From: Leisingera sp. S132
GTDB lineage: Bacteria; Pseudomonadota; Alphaproteobacteria; Rhodobacterales; Rhodobacteraceae
Assembly (NCBI RefSeq): GCF_025144465.1
Contig: NZ_CP083559.1
Location: 50,791-114,790 of the forward strand
DNA: 64,000 nt
Direction: 5' to 3'
A program made the position numbers and the translations under genes. The stretch's first letter is position 1. Each line of letters begins with the position of its first letter. Below are positions 31,638-40,369 of the stretch, in pieces. The notes under the pieces are model-generated. The model saw only the letters and a program-made list of their open reading frames with translations, ran no database searches and had not been told where the DNA came from.

Positions 31638-33740
31638 ATGCCGGGGTATGGGTTTTCTTTTTCCGGGAATGTGACAGAGGCCAAGGGGCTGGCTGGCGGC
31701 CTGGCCGGGTGGCTGGGCCGTGCCAGGAAGCAGATGGCGGCGGAGCTGAAGGCCAACCGCCGCCTGGTGGCCGGCGATCTGCTGGCCGCTGTTCTGGCGG
31801 CCGTTCTGGCCGGTCTCCTGGCCTACGGGCTGGCGCCGCCTGCGGTGCGGGGGCCGGGTCCCGGCCCGCTGCTGGCCAGCCTGGCGGCGCTGTCGGGACT
31901 GGCTGCGGCGGCGGTGTTCCCGCTGGCCGGCTTTTACCGGCGCCACACCAAGTCGACCTCGCTGCGCGATATCGCCACCGTGCTCAAGGGCGCGCTGCTG
32001 GCGGTGGCGGGCACTGCCGCGCTGGCGGCGCTGCTGCCCGCGGCCGCTGCCATCCCGCTGCTGCTCCATCTCATCCAGTTCCTGCTGCTGGTGCCTGCGC
32101 TCTGCACGCTGCGGGTGGCGGCGCGGCGGCGCGAGTTCATCCGGCGCCGCCAGCGGCTGCAGGCCCGCGAAGAGGAACGCATCCCGATCCTGCTGGCCGG
32201 CACCGGCACCAGCTGCGACCTGTTCCTGCGCTCGCTGCGCCACACCGGCTCGCGCTACCATCCGGTCGGCATCATCGATGATGCCCGCAACACCGAAGGC
32301 CTCTATTTCCACGACGTGCAGATCACCGGCTCGCTGCGCGACCCCGCAGGGGTGATCGCCTGGCTCGAGGGTCTGAACCTGCTGCCGCAGCGGCTGCTGC
32401 TGACCGAACCGGTCACCCATTTCGACAGCGAGGGCATCGCCCGGCTGGTCAAATGGTGCGAGGCGCATGGCATTGCGGTGTCGCGGCTGGCGGGGCTTGA
32501 TGAGATCGAGAGCGGCACCGGCGGCCGCCGGGCGCGGCTCAAGGATGTGGCGCCCGAGGATATCCTGGACCGGCCGCAGACCGCGGTGGAACGCTCGCGG
32601 CTGCGCCAGCTGCTGGCCGGGCGGCGGGTGCTGGTCACCGGCGCCGGCGGCTCGATCGGCTCGGAGCTGTGCCGCCAGATCGCGTCGTTCAAGCCGGCCG
32701 AGCTGGTGATGTTCGATCACTGCGAGCTCAACGCCTATACCATCGGCATGGATCTGGATCAGAACTTCCCCGAAGTGCCGCGCCGGATCTATGTCGGCAG
32801 CATCCGCGATGCGGCGCGGGTGGAGGCGGTGTTTGCCCGCCACCGTCCTGAACTGGTGTTCAACGCCGCTGCCCTGAAACATGTGCCGCTGGTCGAGCAG
32901 AACCCCTGCGAAGGCGTGCTGACCAATGTGATCGGCACCCGCAACGTGGCCGATGCGGCGCGCAGCTGCGGCGCCATCGCCATGGTGCAGATCTCCACCG
33001 ACAAGGCGGTGAACACCACCAATGTGATGGGCGCCACCAAGCGGGTGGCGGAATTCTACGTGCAGGCGCAGGACCGGGTCACCAATGAGACCGGCGAGGA
33101 CACCCGCTTCTTCTCGGTGCGCTTCGGCAATGTGCTGGGCTCTTCCGGTTCGCTGATCCCGCTGTTCCAGCGGCAGATCTCGGCGGGCGGCCCGCTGACC
33201 GTGACCGACCCGCGGATGGAGCGCTATTTCATGACCATCCGCGAGGCGGTGCAGCTGACGCTGGTTGCCGCCGCCAGCGGCCTGGCGCTGGAGATGAGCC
33301 ACGGCGAGATCTTCGTCCTGGACATGGGGCGGCCGGTCAAGATCACCGATCTGGCGGAGCGGATGATCCGGCTCGCCGGGCGCACCCCGCATGAGGACAT
33401 CAAGATCAAGTTCATCGGCCCGCGGCCCGGCGAGAAGCTGTTCGAGGAGCTGTTCGACGCCAGTGAGGAACGCCGCGACCCCGGCATTCCAGGGATCAGC
33501 GCGGCGCGCCCCGACGGGGTGCCGATTTCCCGGCTCCGGGCGAGGATCCTGAAGCTGGAGCAGGCCGCCCGCGCAGGCCGCAGCAGCGTGGTCCGCGCAT
33601 TGCTGCAGGACCTGGTGCCGGGCTACAGCACCCCGCCGCCGCTGCCGCCGAAATCCGGCCCGCGGCGGCGCACCGGCACGCTGCCCTCGATGCCGGCCGC
33701 GCCGGGGGCCGGCCGCCGCCGCCGCGAGGCGCAGCAATGA
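31638..33740 (+). CDS. second membrane nucleotide-sugar dehydratase/epimerase (CapD/FlaA1 type)
   Basis: A 700-aa paralogue of the gene at 24298. Membrane segments cover about the first 160 residues, then a Rossmann region (IPILLAGTGTSCDLFLRSLR) and the catalytic SDR domain GAGGSIGSELCRQIASFKPA with ISTDKAVNTTNVMGATKR (Met in place of Tyr). A 90-residue basic and proline-rich tail extends past PGEKLFEEL. The frame is open from a GTG at 31611, but ATG 31638 has a better ribosome site. It leads a long plus-strand operon and overlaps the next gene by 4 bp. Its product is a 4-keto-6-deoxy-HexNAc nucleotide or a C5 epimer of it. Confidence 0.9.
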   Translation: MPGYGFSFSGNVTEAKGLAGGLAGWLGRARKQMAAELKANRRLVAGDLLAAVLAAVLAGLLAYGLAPPAVRGPGPGPLLASLAALSGLAAAAVFPLAGFYRRHTKSTSLRDIATVLKGALLAVAGTAALAALLPAAAAIPLLLHLIQFLLLVPALCTLRVAARRREFIRRRQRLQAREEERIPILLAGTGTSCDLFLRSLRHTGSRYHPVGIIDDARNTEGLYFHDVQITGSLRDPAGVIAWLEGLNLLPQRLLLTEPVTHFDSEGIARLVKWCEAHGIAVSRLAGLDEIESGTGGRRARLKDVAPEDILDRPQTAVERSRLRQLLAGRRVLVTGAGGSIGSELCRQIASFKPAELVMFDHCELNAYTIGMDLDQNFPEVPRRIYVGSIRDAARVEAVFARHRPELVFNAAALKHVPLVEQNPCEGVLTNVIGTRNVADAARSCGAIAMVQISTDKAVNTTNVMGATKRVAEFYVQAQDRVTNETGEDTRFFSVRFGNVLGSSGSLIPLFQRQISAGGPLTVTDPRMERYFMTIREAVQLTLVAAASGLALEMSHGEIFVLDMGRPVKITDLAERMIRLAGRTPHEDIKIKFIGPRPGEKLFEELFDASEERRDPGIPGISAARPDGVPISRLRARILKLEQAARAGRSSVVRALLQDLVPGYSTPPPLPPKSGPRRRTGTLPSMPAAPGAGRRRREAQQ

Positions 33741-34930
33741 CCCGGCCGCGGCGTGCGGTGGTGATCGGCAGCCTCGGCTATTCGCTGGTCAATTTCCGCC
33801 TCGACCTGATGCGGCGGCTGCAGGCCAACGGCTATGCGGTGCTGGCGCTGGCAGCCGGGATCGATGCCGCCACCGCCGCGGTGCTGGAGGCTGAGGGCAT
33901 CGCCTGGCAGGAGATCCCGCTGGAGCGCACCGGCACCAGCCCGCTGCGCGATCTGGCCAGCCTGCGGGCGATCTGGGCGGTCCTGCGGCAGCAGCGGCCG
34001 GAGCTGGTGCTGGCTTATACGATGAAGCCGGTCCTGTACGGCTGCCTGGCCGCCCAGCTGGCCGGTGTGCCGCGCCGCTATGCGCTGTTCACCGGGCTTG
34101 GCTACGGCTTCATGGAAGCCCGCCCCCGCGGGCGGCGGCGGCGGGTGCGCGCGGTTGCGGTGCTGCTGCACCGGCTGGCGCTGCGGCGGCTGACCGCGGC
34201 CTTCTGCTACAACAGCGCCGACCGCGCCGATATCCGCCGCTTCCGGCTGATCCCGCCGCAGGTGCCGCTGCACGATGTTCCCGGCTCCGGCGTCGACACC
34301 GCGCGGTTTGCGCCTGCGCCGCTGCCCGCCGGGCCGCAGCAGTTCCTGTTCGCAGGGCGGCTGCTGCGCAGCAAGGGGCTGGAGGTGCTGGCCGCCGCCG
34401 CCCGGATCCTGCGGCAGAAGCAGCTGAGTTTCCGCCTGCAGGTGCTGGGCGGTGCCGACAGCAACCCCGATGCCATTGACCCGCAGCAGCTGGCCCGCTG
34501 GCAGGCGGAGGGGCTGCTGGAACAGGCCGGCTTCACCCGCGATGTGCGCCCCTGGCTGCAGGGCTGCAGCGTCTTTGTGCTGCCGACCCGGCTGCGCGAG
34601 GGCATTCCGCGCTCGATCCTCGAGGCGATGGCCTCGGGGCGGGCGGTGATCACCACCGATGCGCCCGGCTGCGGCGAGACCCTGGGCGGCGCCGCCGGGC
34701 TGACGGTGCCGCAGAACGACCCCGAAGCGCTGGCGGCGGCAATGGAGGCCTTCATCCGCACCCCGGCGCTGGCCCGCCGGATGGGGGCGGCGGCGCGGGA
34801 CCGGGCCTGCCGTGTCTATGATGTGCACCGTGTCAACCATCTGCTGATGCAGCATATGGGGATCGAGCCTGCGGCCGCCCCCGGGGCGCCTGCCGCAGCG
34901 CTGCACCCGCCCGGGCTGGCGGCGCTATGA
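33737..34930 (+). CDS. glycosyltransferase family 4 (PglA/CapM-like)
   Basis: A 397-aa retaining GT-B enzyme. The N-terminal half has GSLGYSLVNFRLDLMRRLQA. The C-terminal half has FLFAGRLLRSKGLEVLAAAA and the donor motif LREGIPRSILEAMASGRAVI followed by TTDAPGCGETL. This pattern is typical of transferases that add HexNAc or QuiNAc-type sugars to the undecaprenyl-linked first sugar. It is coupled by 4-bp overlaps to genes on both sides. Donor and acceptor are inferred only. Confidence 0.88.
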   Translation: MTRPRRAVVIGSLGYSLVNFRLDLMRRLQANGYAVLALAAGIDAATAAVLEAEGIAWQEIPLERTGTSPLRDLASLRAIWAVLRQQRPELVLAYTMKPVLYGCLAAQLAGVPRRYALFTGLGYGFMEARPRGRRRRVRAVAVLLHRLALRRLTAAFCYNSADRADIRRFRLIPPQVPLHDVPGSGVDTARFAPAPLPAGPQQFLFAGRLLRSKGLEVLAAAARILRQKQLSFRLQVLGGADSNPDAIDPQQLARWQAEGLLEQAGFTRDVRPWLQGCSVFVLPTRLREGIPRSILEAMASGRAVITTDAPGCGETLGGAAGLTVPQNDPEALAAAMEAFIRTPALARRMGAAARDRACRVYDVHRVNHLLMQHMGIEPAAAPGAPAAALHPPGLAAL

Positions 34931-35346
34931 TGCGGGCGCGGGCCCTTTCGCGGCCGCCGCCGCGGGCGCGGATGCTGCGCTTCCTGCTGGCGGGGCTGGC
35001 CAATACGGCCTTCGGCTATGGCGTCTATGCGCTGGGGCTGAGTGCAGGCCTGCCGCCGCAGGCGGCGCTGGCGGGGCAGTTCGCCCTCGGCATCCTGTGG
35101 AATTACATGCTGCATGCGCGGCTGGTGTTCGGGGTCGCAGGCTATGGCCGGCTGCCGCCCTATGCACTGGCCTATGCCGTGGCCTACGGGTTCAACGCGG
35201 GGCTCTTGCAGCTGCTGCTGAGCGCGGGCGCCGGGCCCTATGCGGCCCAGGCGCTGGCGCTGGCGCCTGCCGCGGCGCTCACCTTCGTGCTGGTGTCGCT
35301 GGCATTGGGAGTGCCGCCCCGGGCCGCGGGGAGGCGGCGGCGGTGA
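34927..35346 (+). CDS. GtrA-family membrane protein
   Basis: A 139-aa small membrane protein with four hydrophobic segments and the GtrA opening MLRFLLAGLANTAFGYGVYA, then GILWNYMLHARLVFG. GtrA proteins are thought to help flip undecaprenyl-phosphate-linked glucose made by a GtrB-type family 2 transferase. Such a transferase is encoded in the same operon at 42582-43694. It overlaps both neighbours by 4 bp. Confidence 0.87.
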   Translation: MMRARALSRPPPRARMLRFLLAGLANTAFGYGVYALGLSAGLPPQAALAGQFALGILWNYMLHARLVFGVAGYGRLPPYALAYAVAYGFNAGLLQLLLSAGAGPYAAQALALAPAAALTFVLVSLALGVPPRAAGRRRR

Positions 35347-37025
35347 GCCTGCTGGAGGCACCGGGCGCAAGCCGCACCGCAGGGCCTGCCGCCGGGCCTG
35401 TGTCCGGAGGGCGGGCCAGGACGCTCCTGCGGGGGGCGCTGGCAGGGCTGGCGGCAGCGCTGCTGCTGGCGGGACTGTTCGGGCGGCTGATGGCCTATGG
35501 GCTGCGCCGGGACGAGACGCTTTATGTGCCGCCCGCCGCGCTGCTGCCGGAGCTGCAGCTCTACCGCGATATCTTCTACAACCACGTGCCGGACAGCGCC
35601 TGGCTGTTCTGGGGCTTTCACCAGCTGTCCGGCGGTTTCGGCCTGCTCGGCTCGGCACGGCTGGCGGTGTTCTGCGCCTGGCTGCTGCTCCTGTCGGGGG
35701 CGGCCTGGGCGGGCTGGCGGCTGGGGCGCTCCAGGGCGCTGGCGCTGCTGCTGCCGCTGATGCTGATCACCTGCACGCCCCTGCTGACCCAGGCCGGAAT
35801 GAGCGCCACCAACAACCTGCTGCCGCTGCCCTTTGCGCTCTGGGGGCTGGGGCTGTTCGTGCAGGAGACGCTGAAGCCGGAACCGGGCCGCGCGGGCCTG
35901 CTGCTGGCCGGGCTGTGCCTGTCGCTGGCGGCCGGCATGAAAGCCAGCGCGGTGGTCTTCATCCCGCCGGCTGCAATTGGCGCCTTTTTCCTGCCCGCCG
36001 CGCTGCCGCTGCGCCGCCGGCTGCGGCAGGTGGTGCTGCCGCTTTACGGCGGCGGGATCCTGGGGGCGCTGCCGCTGTTCTGGTACCTGCTGCGCGATCC
36101 CGCCAGCTTCCTGGCCCATGTGGCGGGGTTTCACACCGGGCCGCACAAGGCCTACTGGCTGGACCATGCGGCGTCGGAGCCGGGGCTGGCGCTGGGGCTG
36201 GGGGCGCGGCTGCAGCTGGCGCAGGAGACCTGGCTGTCCGGCAGCGCGCTGGTGCTGGCGCTGCTGCTGGCCTGCTGCCTGTGGGCCGCGCCGCGCGGCA
36301 GCACCCGCAGGACCCCGCCGCAGGGCGGCGGCCAGATCCTGGTGCTGGGGGCAGCACTGGTCCTGGCGGCGGCGATGAGCCTGCTGCCGGCGCCGGGCTT
36401 CGTGCAGTATTACATTCCGCCGCTGGCCGTGCTGGTGCTGCTGGCGGCGCTGCTGTGGCGGCGGCTGGAGGCGCCGGTGCAGGCCGGGCTGCTGCCGCTT
36501 CTGGGCGGCGCGGCGCTGGTCTGCCTGGCCTTGGGGGCGCCCCGGCTGGGCGACGGCCTGGCGGCGCTGGCCCGGCCCGGCGAGTTCACCGCCGCCCGGG
36601 TGGCGCGCGGCGGCGCCGCGCTGCGCCAGGCGCTGGCCCGCGCAGGCGCGGCGGCGGGGCCCGTTGCCACTTTCATGCCGGTCTATCCGCTGGAAGCCGG
36701 GCTGCCGGTTTATGCAGAATTTGCCACCGGGCAGTTTGCTTACCGGATTTCGCCCTATTTGAAAGAAGAGCTTCGGCGCCATTACCGGATGGCGGGGCCT
36801 CAGGATCTGGAGGCGCTGTTTGCCGCCGATCCGCCTGCTGCCCTGCTGCTGGGCTACGCGCCGGAGCTGGAGAAACCGCTGCTGGCCTATGCGCTGGCGC
36901 GGGGCTGCCGCAGGATCCCGGCCGGGGAGAGGCCGGAAGAAGGGCAGCAAGAAGGGCCGGGGGATCTGGCCAGCAGATACGGCACCGGACAGCTGTTCCT
37001 GTGCCCGCCGGCAAAGCAGCCCTGA
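35343..37025 (+). CDS. integral membrane glycosyltransferase (ArnT/GT39-like)
   Basis: A 560-aa GT-C type protein with about ten or more membrane segments. The first periplasmic loop carries the acidic motif LRRDETLYVPPAALL and YRDIFYNHVPDSAWLFWGF, like the Asp-Glu motif of ArnT/PMT enzymes that use polyprenyl-phosphate sugars. A soluble C-terminal part of about 150 residues follows. The start is a GTG that shares bases with the gtrA stop (GTGA); the longer upstream frame overlaps gtrA and is not credible. With gtrA and the family 2 transferase it makes a classic set for periplasmic side-branch glycosylation. Confidence 0.85.
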   Translation: MSLLEAPGASRTAGPAAGPVSGGRARTLLRGALAGLAAALLLAGLFGRLMAYGLRRDETLYVPPAALLPELQLYRDIFYNHVPDSAWLFWGFHQLSGGFGLLGSARLAVFCAWLLLLSGAAWAGWRLGRSRALALLLPLMLITCTPLLTQAGMSATNNLLPLPFALWGLGLFVQETLKPEPGRAGLLLAGLCLSLAAGMKASAVVFIPPAAIGAFFLPAALPLRRRLRQVVLPLYGGGILGALPLFWYLLRDPASFLAHVAGFHTGPHKAYWLDHAASEPGLALGLGARLQLAQETWLSGSALVLALLLACCLWAAPRGSTRRTPPQGGGQILVLGAALVLAAAMSLLPAPGFVQYYIPPLAVLVLLAALLWRRLEAPVQAGLLPLLGGAALVCLALGAPRLGDGLAALARPGEFTAARVARGGAALRQALARAGAAAGPVATFMPVYPLEAGLPVYAEFATGQFAYRISPYLKEELRRHYRMAGPQDLEALFAADPPAALLLGYAPELEKPLLAYALARGCRRIPAGERPEEGQQEGPGDLASRYGTGQLFLCPPAKQP

Positions 37026-37127
37026 AGCTGCGGCGGCGCTGAATGAGGGGTTTGAGGCAGAGCAGGCCGGGGCGGGGGCCCGGGCGCAGGCGCGGGAGAT
37101 GTATTTTGACGAGTGGAGGGATTACCG

Positions 37128-37937
37128 ATGCAATGCGTGCTTCTGGCCGGCGGGCTTGGCTCCAGGCTGGCTGAGGAAACCGTGTCCATACCCAAGCCGA
37201 TGGTCGAGGTGGGGGGACGCCCGATCATTGCCCGGGTGATGGATATCTACAGCCATTTCGGCCATCAGGATTTTATCGTGGCAGCGGGCTACAAGGCGCT
37301 GCTGCTCAAGCAGTTCTTTGCCAATTACCATCTGATTGCCAATAACATCAGCGTCTCGGTGGACACCGGCAAGCTGCGGCTGATCCCGTCCCGCCCCGGC
37401 GGCTGGAATGTCTCGGTGGTGGACACCGGCGCCCATACCATGACCTCGGGGCGGATCCGCCGCCTGCGCGACTGGCTGACCCCGAATGAGACTTTCATGT
37501 GCACCTATTCCGACGGGCTCGGCAATGTCGACATCGCGGCCCTGATCGACTTCCACAAGTCGCACGGCAAGCTGGCCACGGTCACCGCGGTGCAGCCGCC
37601 CGCCCGCTTCGGCAATATCGAGCTGAAGGGCGACCGGGTCGATGCCTTCACCGAGAAGGTGCGCAAGCGCGAGACCTGGATCAACGGCGGCTTCTTCGTC
37701 TTCGAGCCCGGGGTGATGGACTACATGGTCGACGACATGGAGCCGCTGGAGCAGTCGCCGCTGACCCAGATGGCGCGCGACGGCGAACTGATGGCCTACC
37801 GCCACGAAGGCTTCTGGCACCCGATGGACACCATCCGCGACCGCAACAGCCTCAACGCCATGTGCGACGAGGAGGTGCCGCCCTGGATGCGGTTCGAGGA
37901 CAAGCCCGGCGCGGCTTTCCCCGCCGTGGCAATCTGA
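37128..37937 (+). CDS. rfbF: glucose-1-phosphate cytidylyltransferase
   Basis: Makes CDP-glucose from glucose 1-phosphate and CTP, the entry to CDP-linked deoxysugars. The 269-aa protein starts MQCVLLAGGLGSRLAEETVS with IPKPMVEVGGRPIIARVMDI, and has FMCTYSDGLGNVDIAALIDF, all hallmark RfbF segments. ATG 37128 follows GGAGGG; a GTG at 37113 is in frame but lies on the ribosome site. It is 10 bp before rfbG. Confidence 0.95.
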   Translation: MQCVLLAGGLGSRLAEETVSIPKPMVEVGGRPIIARVMDIYSHFGHQDFIVAAGYKALLLKQFFANYHLIANNISVSVDTGKLRLIPSRPGGWNVSVVDTGAHTMTSGRIRRLRDWLTPNETFMCTYSDGLGNVDIAALIDFHKSHGKLATVTAVQPPARFGNIELKGDRVDAFTEKVRKRETWINGGFFVFEPGVMDYMVDDMEPLEQSPLTQMARDGELMAYRHEGFWHPMDTIRDRNSLNAMCDEEVPPWMRFEDKPGAAFPAVAI

Positions 37938-37947
37938 GGCGGCGCGC

Positions 37948-39111
37948 ATGGCAGAGGGTCCGGATCCTGGTTTCGGCGGCGTCTTTGCCGGGCGGCGGGT
38001 GCTGGTCACCGGCCATACCGGTTTCAAGGGCGGCTGGCTGTGCCTCTGGCTGCAGCAGCTGGGGGCCCGGGTCACCGGGCTGGCGCTGGCGCCGGAGCCG
38101 GGGCCGTCCTTCTTTGCCGCCTGCGGGCTGGAGCAGGCTCTGGACAGCCGGATTGCCGATATCCGCGATCCCGGCGCGCTGGCGGCGGCGCTGGCGGGGG
38201 CGGATGCCGAGGTGCTGTTCCACCTGGCCGCGCAGCCCCTGGTGCGCCGGTCCTACCAGGCGCCGGCCGCAACCTTCGAGACCAATGCCGGCGGCACCGC
38301 CCATGTGCTGGATGCAGCACTCAGGATGCCGTCGCTGCAGGCTGCCGTCGTGGTCAGCAGCGACAAATGCTACGAGAACCGGGAATGGGACTGGGGCTAC
38401 CGCGAGAGCGACCCCTTGGGCGGCCATGATCCCTACAGCGCCTCCAAGGCCTGCACCGAGCTGGTGGCGGGCGCCTACAGAAATGCTTTCTTTGCCGCCC
38501 CGGACGGGCCGCAGCTGGCCACCGCCCGGGCGGGCAATGTGTTCGGCGGCGGCGACTGGGGCGCGGAGCGGCTGGTGCCGGACCTGGCGCGCGCCGCCGC
38601 CGCGGATCAGCCGCTGCAGATCCGCCGCCCGCAGGCGGTGCGGCCCTGGCAGCATGTGCTGGAGCCCTTGTCGGGCTATCTGGCGCTGGCGGCGCGGCTC
38701 CTGGGGCCGGGCGGGGCGGAATTTGCCGGGGCCTGGAATTTCGGCCCGCCGCTGGCGGGCACCGTCACCGTGCGGGAGCTGACGGCGCTGCTCAGCGCCG
38801 CCTGGGGGCCGGGGGCGCCGCAGGTGGATTTCAGCCCGGCAGAGGACGGCCCGCATGAGGCCGGGCTGCTGCGGCTCGACAGCACCCGGGCGCGGCTGCG
38901 GCTGGGCTGGCAGCCGCAGCTGGCGCTGCCGGAGGCGGCGGCGATGACAGCACAGTGGTACCGGGCGTTCCAGGACGGCGGCACCGGCATGGCGGCGCTG
39001 AGCCGGGCGCAGATCAGCCGCTACGGCAGCCTGATGGCGGCAGGCGCAGACAGCCCGGAGGGCGCAGCAGCGGACAGAACGGAAACCTGGCGGCAGCCTG
39101 CCGCGCAATAG
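37948..39111 (+). CDS. rfbG: CDP-glucose 4,6-dehydratase
   Basis: Converts CDP-glucose to CDP-4-keto-6-deoxyglucose. The 387-aa extended SDR protein has VLVTGHTGFKGGWLCLWLQQ, the substrate loop LAAQPLVRRSYQAPAATFET, VSSDKCYENREWDWGYRESD and the YSASK active site. The length fits the family. The C-terminal 30 residues (after GSLMAAGADSPEG) are low-complexity and outside the domain. Confidence 0.95.
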   Translation: MAEGPDPGFGGVFAGRRVLVTGHTGFKGGWLCLWLQQLGARVTGLALAPEPGPSFFAACGLEQALDSRIADIRDPGALAAALAGADAEVLFHLAAQPLVRRSYQAPAATFETNAGGTAHVLDAALRMPSLQAAVVVSSDKCYENREWDWGYRESDPLGGHDPYSASKACTELVAGAYRNAFFAAPDGPQLATARAGNVFGGGDWGAERLVPDLARAAAADQPLQIRRPQAVRPWQHVLEPLSGYLALAARLLGPGGAEFAGAWNFGPPLAGTVTVRELTALLSAAWGPGAPQVDFSPAEDGPHEAGLLRLDSTRARLRLGWQPQLALPEAAAMTAQWYRAFQDGGTGMAALSRAQISRYGSLMAAGADSPEGAAADRTETWRQPAAQ

Positions 39112-39163
39112 CAGCAAGCGGCCCGGGGCGCCGCGCACAGACGGTTTGAGGGGGATGATTTCA

Positions 39164-40369
39164 ATGCGTGTGAATTACGGCCAGACAGTGCACGGCCAGG
39201 AAGAGATCGACGCGGTGGTCGAGGTGCTGAAAACCTCGACCCAGATGGGGCCGCGGGTGCGGCAGATGCAGCAGCAGGTGGCGGCGCTCTTTGCCAAGCG
39301 CCACGGGATCATGGTGAATTCCGGCTCCTCTGCCAATTACCTGGCGGTGGAAATCCTGGACCTGCCCAAGGGCAGCGAGGTGATCACCCCGGCGCTGACC
39401 TTTGCCACCACGGTGGCGCCGCTGGTGCGCCAGGGGCTGGTGCCGGCCTTCGTGGATGTGGAGGAGGGCACCTATAACATCGATGCTGAGGCCATCGGGG
39501 CGATGATCACCGAACGGACCTCGGCGCTGATGATCCCGTCGCTGATCGGCAACCTGCCGGACTGGCCGCGGATCCGCCAGATTGCCGATGCCCATGGGCT
39601 GAAGGTGATCGAGGACAGCGCCGACACCCTGGGCGCCGCCATCGGCGGCACCAGCACCGGCACCTGGTCCGATGTCTCCACCACCAGCTTCTACGGCTCC
39701 CATGTGATCAACGGCGCGGGCAACGGCGGCATGCTCTGCGTCAATGAGGACCGGCTGGGGCGGCAGGCGCTGCTGCTGCGCTCCTGGGGGCGGACCTCCT
39801 CGCTGTTCGAAGAATCCGAGAAGCTGGAGAACCGCTTCAGCGCCCGTGTCGACGGCATCGATTATGACGCGAAATTCCTGTTCGAGGCGCTTGGCTACAA
39901 TCTGGAGCCGTCCGAGATCAGCGCCGCCTTCGGGCTGGTGCAGCTGGGCAAGCTGGAGCGCAACATCACCGCGCGGGAGCAGAATTTCGCCGCCCATCTG
40001 GCGTTTTTTTCCCGGTACAGGGACTGGTTTGTCCTGCCCCGCCAGCTGCCGCAGTCGCGCACCGGCTGGCTGGCCTTTCCGCTGACGCTGCGCGCAGATG
40101 CGCCGTTCAGCCGCAAGGAGCTGCAGATCGCGCTGGAGCGGGCCGACATCCAGACCCGGCCGGTGTTCACCGGCAACATCCTGCGCCAGCCGGCCATGCA
40201 GGGGGTGGCGCACCGCGCCGCGCCGGGCGGCTACCCGCAGGCCGACCGGGTGATGGAAGGCGGCATCCTGCTGGCCTGCCACCACGGGCTGGAGGCGGCG
40301 CAGATTGCCTACATGCACGACACATTCAGCCGCTTCGCGGCCCCGTTCCAGAAGGATATCGCCTCATGA
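39164..40369 (+). CDS. rfbH: PLP/PMP-dependent sugar 3-dehydrase (RfbH/ColD type)
   Basis: A 401-aa DegT-fold enzyme. The residue that normally forms the Schiff base is His: SFYGSHVINGAGNGGM has His180 where aminotransferases have Lys. This change defines the 3-dehydrases (E1, RfbH, ColD) that remove the C3 hydroxyl of 4-keto-6-deoxy sugars. The cofactor segment GSSANYLAVEIL and VIEDSADTLGA are intact. I do not see the four-cysteine cluster of iron-sulfur E1 enzymes, so a ColD-like, E3-independent mechanism is possible. The start at 39164 has GAGGGGG at the right distance; 39155 is also possible. It sits after rfbF and rfbG, so the substrate is CDP-4-keto-6-deoxyglucose. Confidence 0.88.
   Translation: MRVNYGQTVHGQEEIDAVVEVLKTSTQMGPRVRQMQQQVAALFAKRHGIMVNSGSSANYLAVEILDLPKGSEVITPALTFATTVAPLVRQGLVPAFVDVEEGTYNIDAEAIGAMITERTSALMIPSLIGNLPDWPRIRQIADAHGLKVIEDSADTLGAAIGGTSTGTWSDVSTTSFYGSHVINGAGNGGMLCVNEDRLGRQALLLRSWGRTSSLFEESEKLENRFSARVDGIDYDAKFLFEALGYNLEPSEISAAFGLVQLGKLERNITAREQNFAAHLAFFSRYRDWFVLPRQLPQSRTGWLAFPLTLRADAPFSRKELQIALERADIQTRPVFTGNILRQPAMQGVAHRAAPGGYPQADRVMEGGILLACHHGLEAAQIAYMHDTFSRFAAPFQKDIAS

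Noticed and set aside
31569..33737. 722-codon minus-strand open frame
   Set aside because: It is antisense to the clear CapD-type gene at 31638-33740 and has no recognisable domain.
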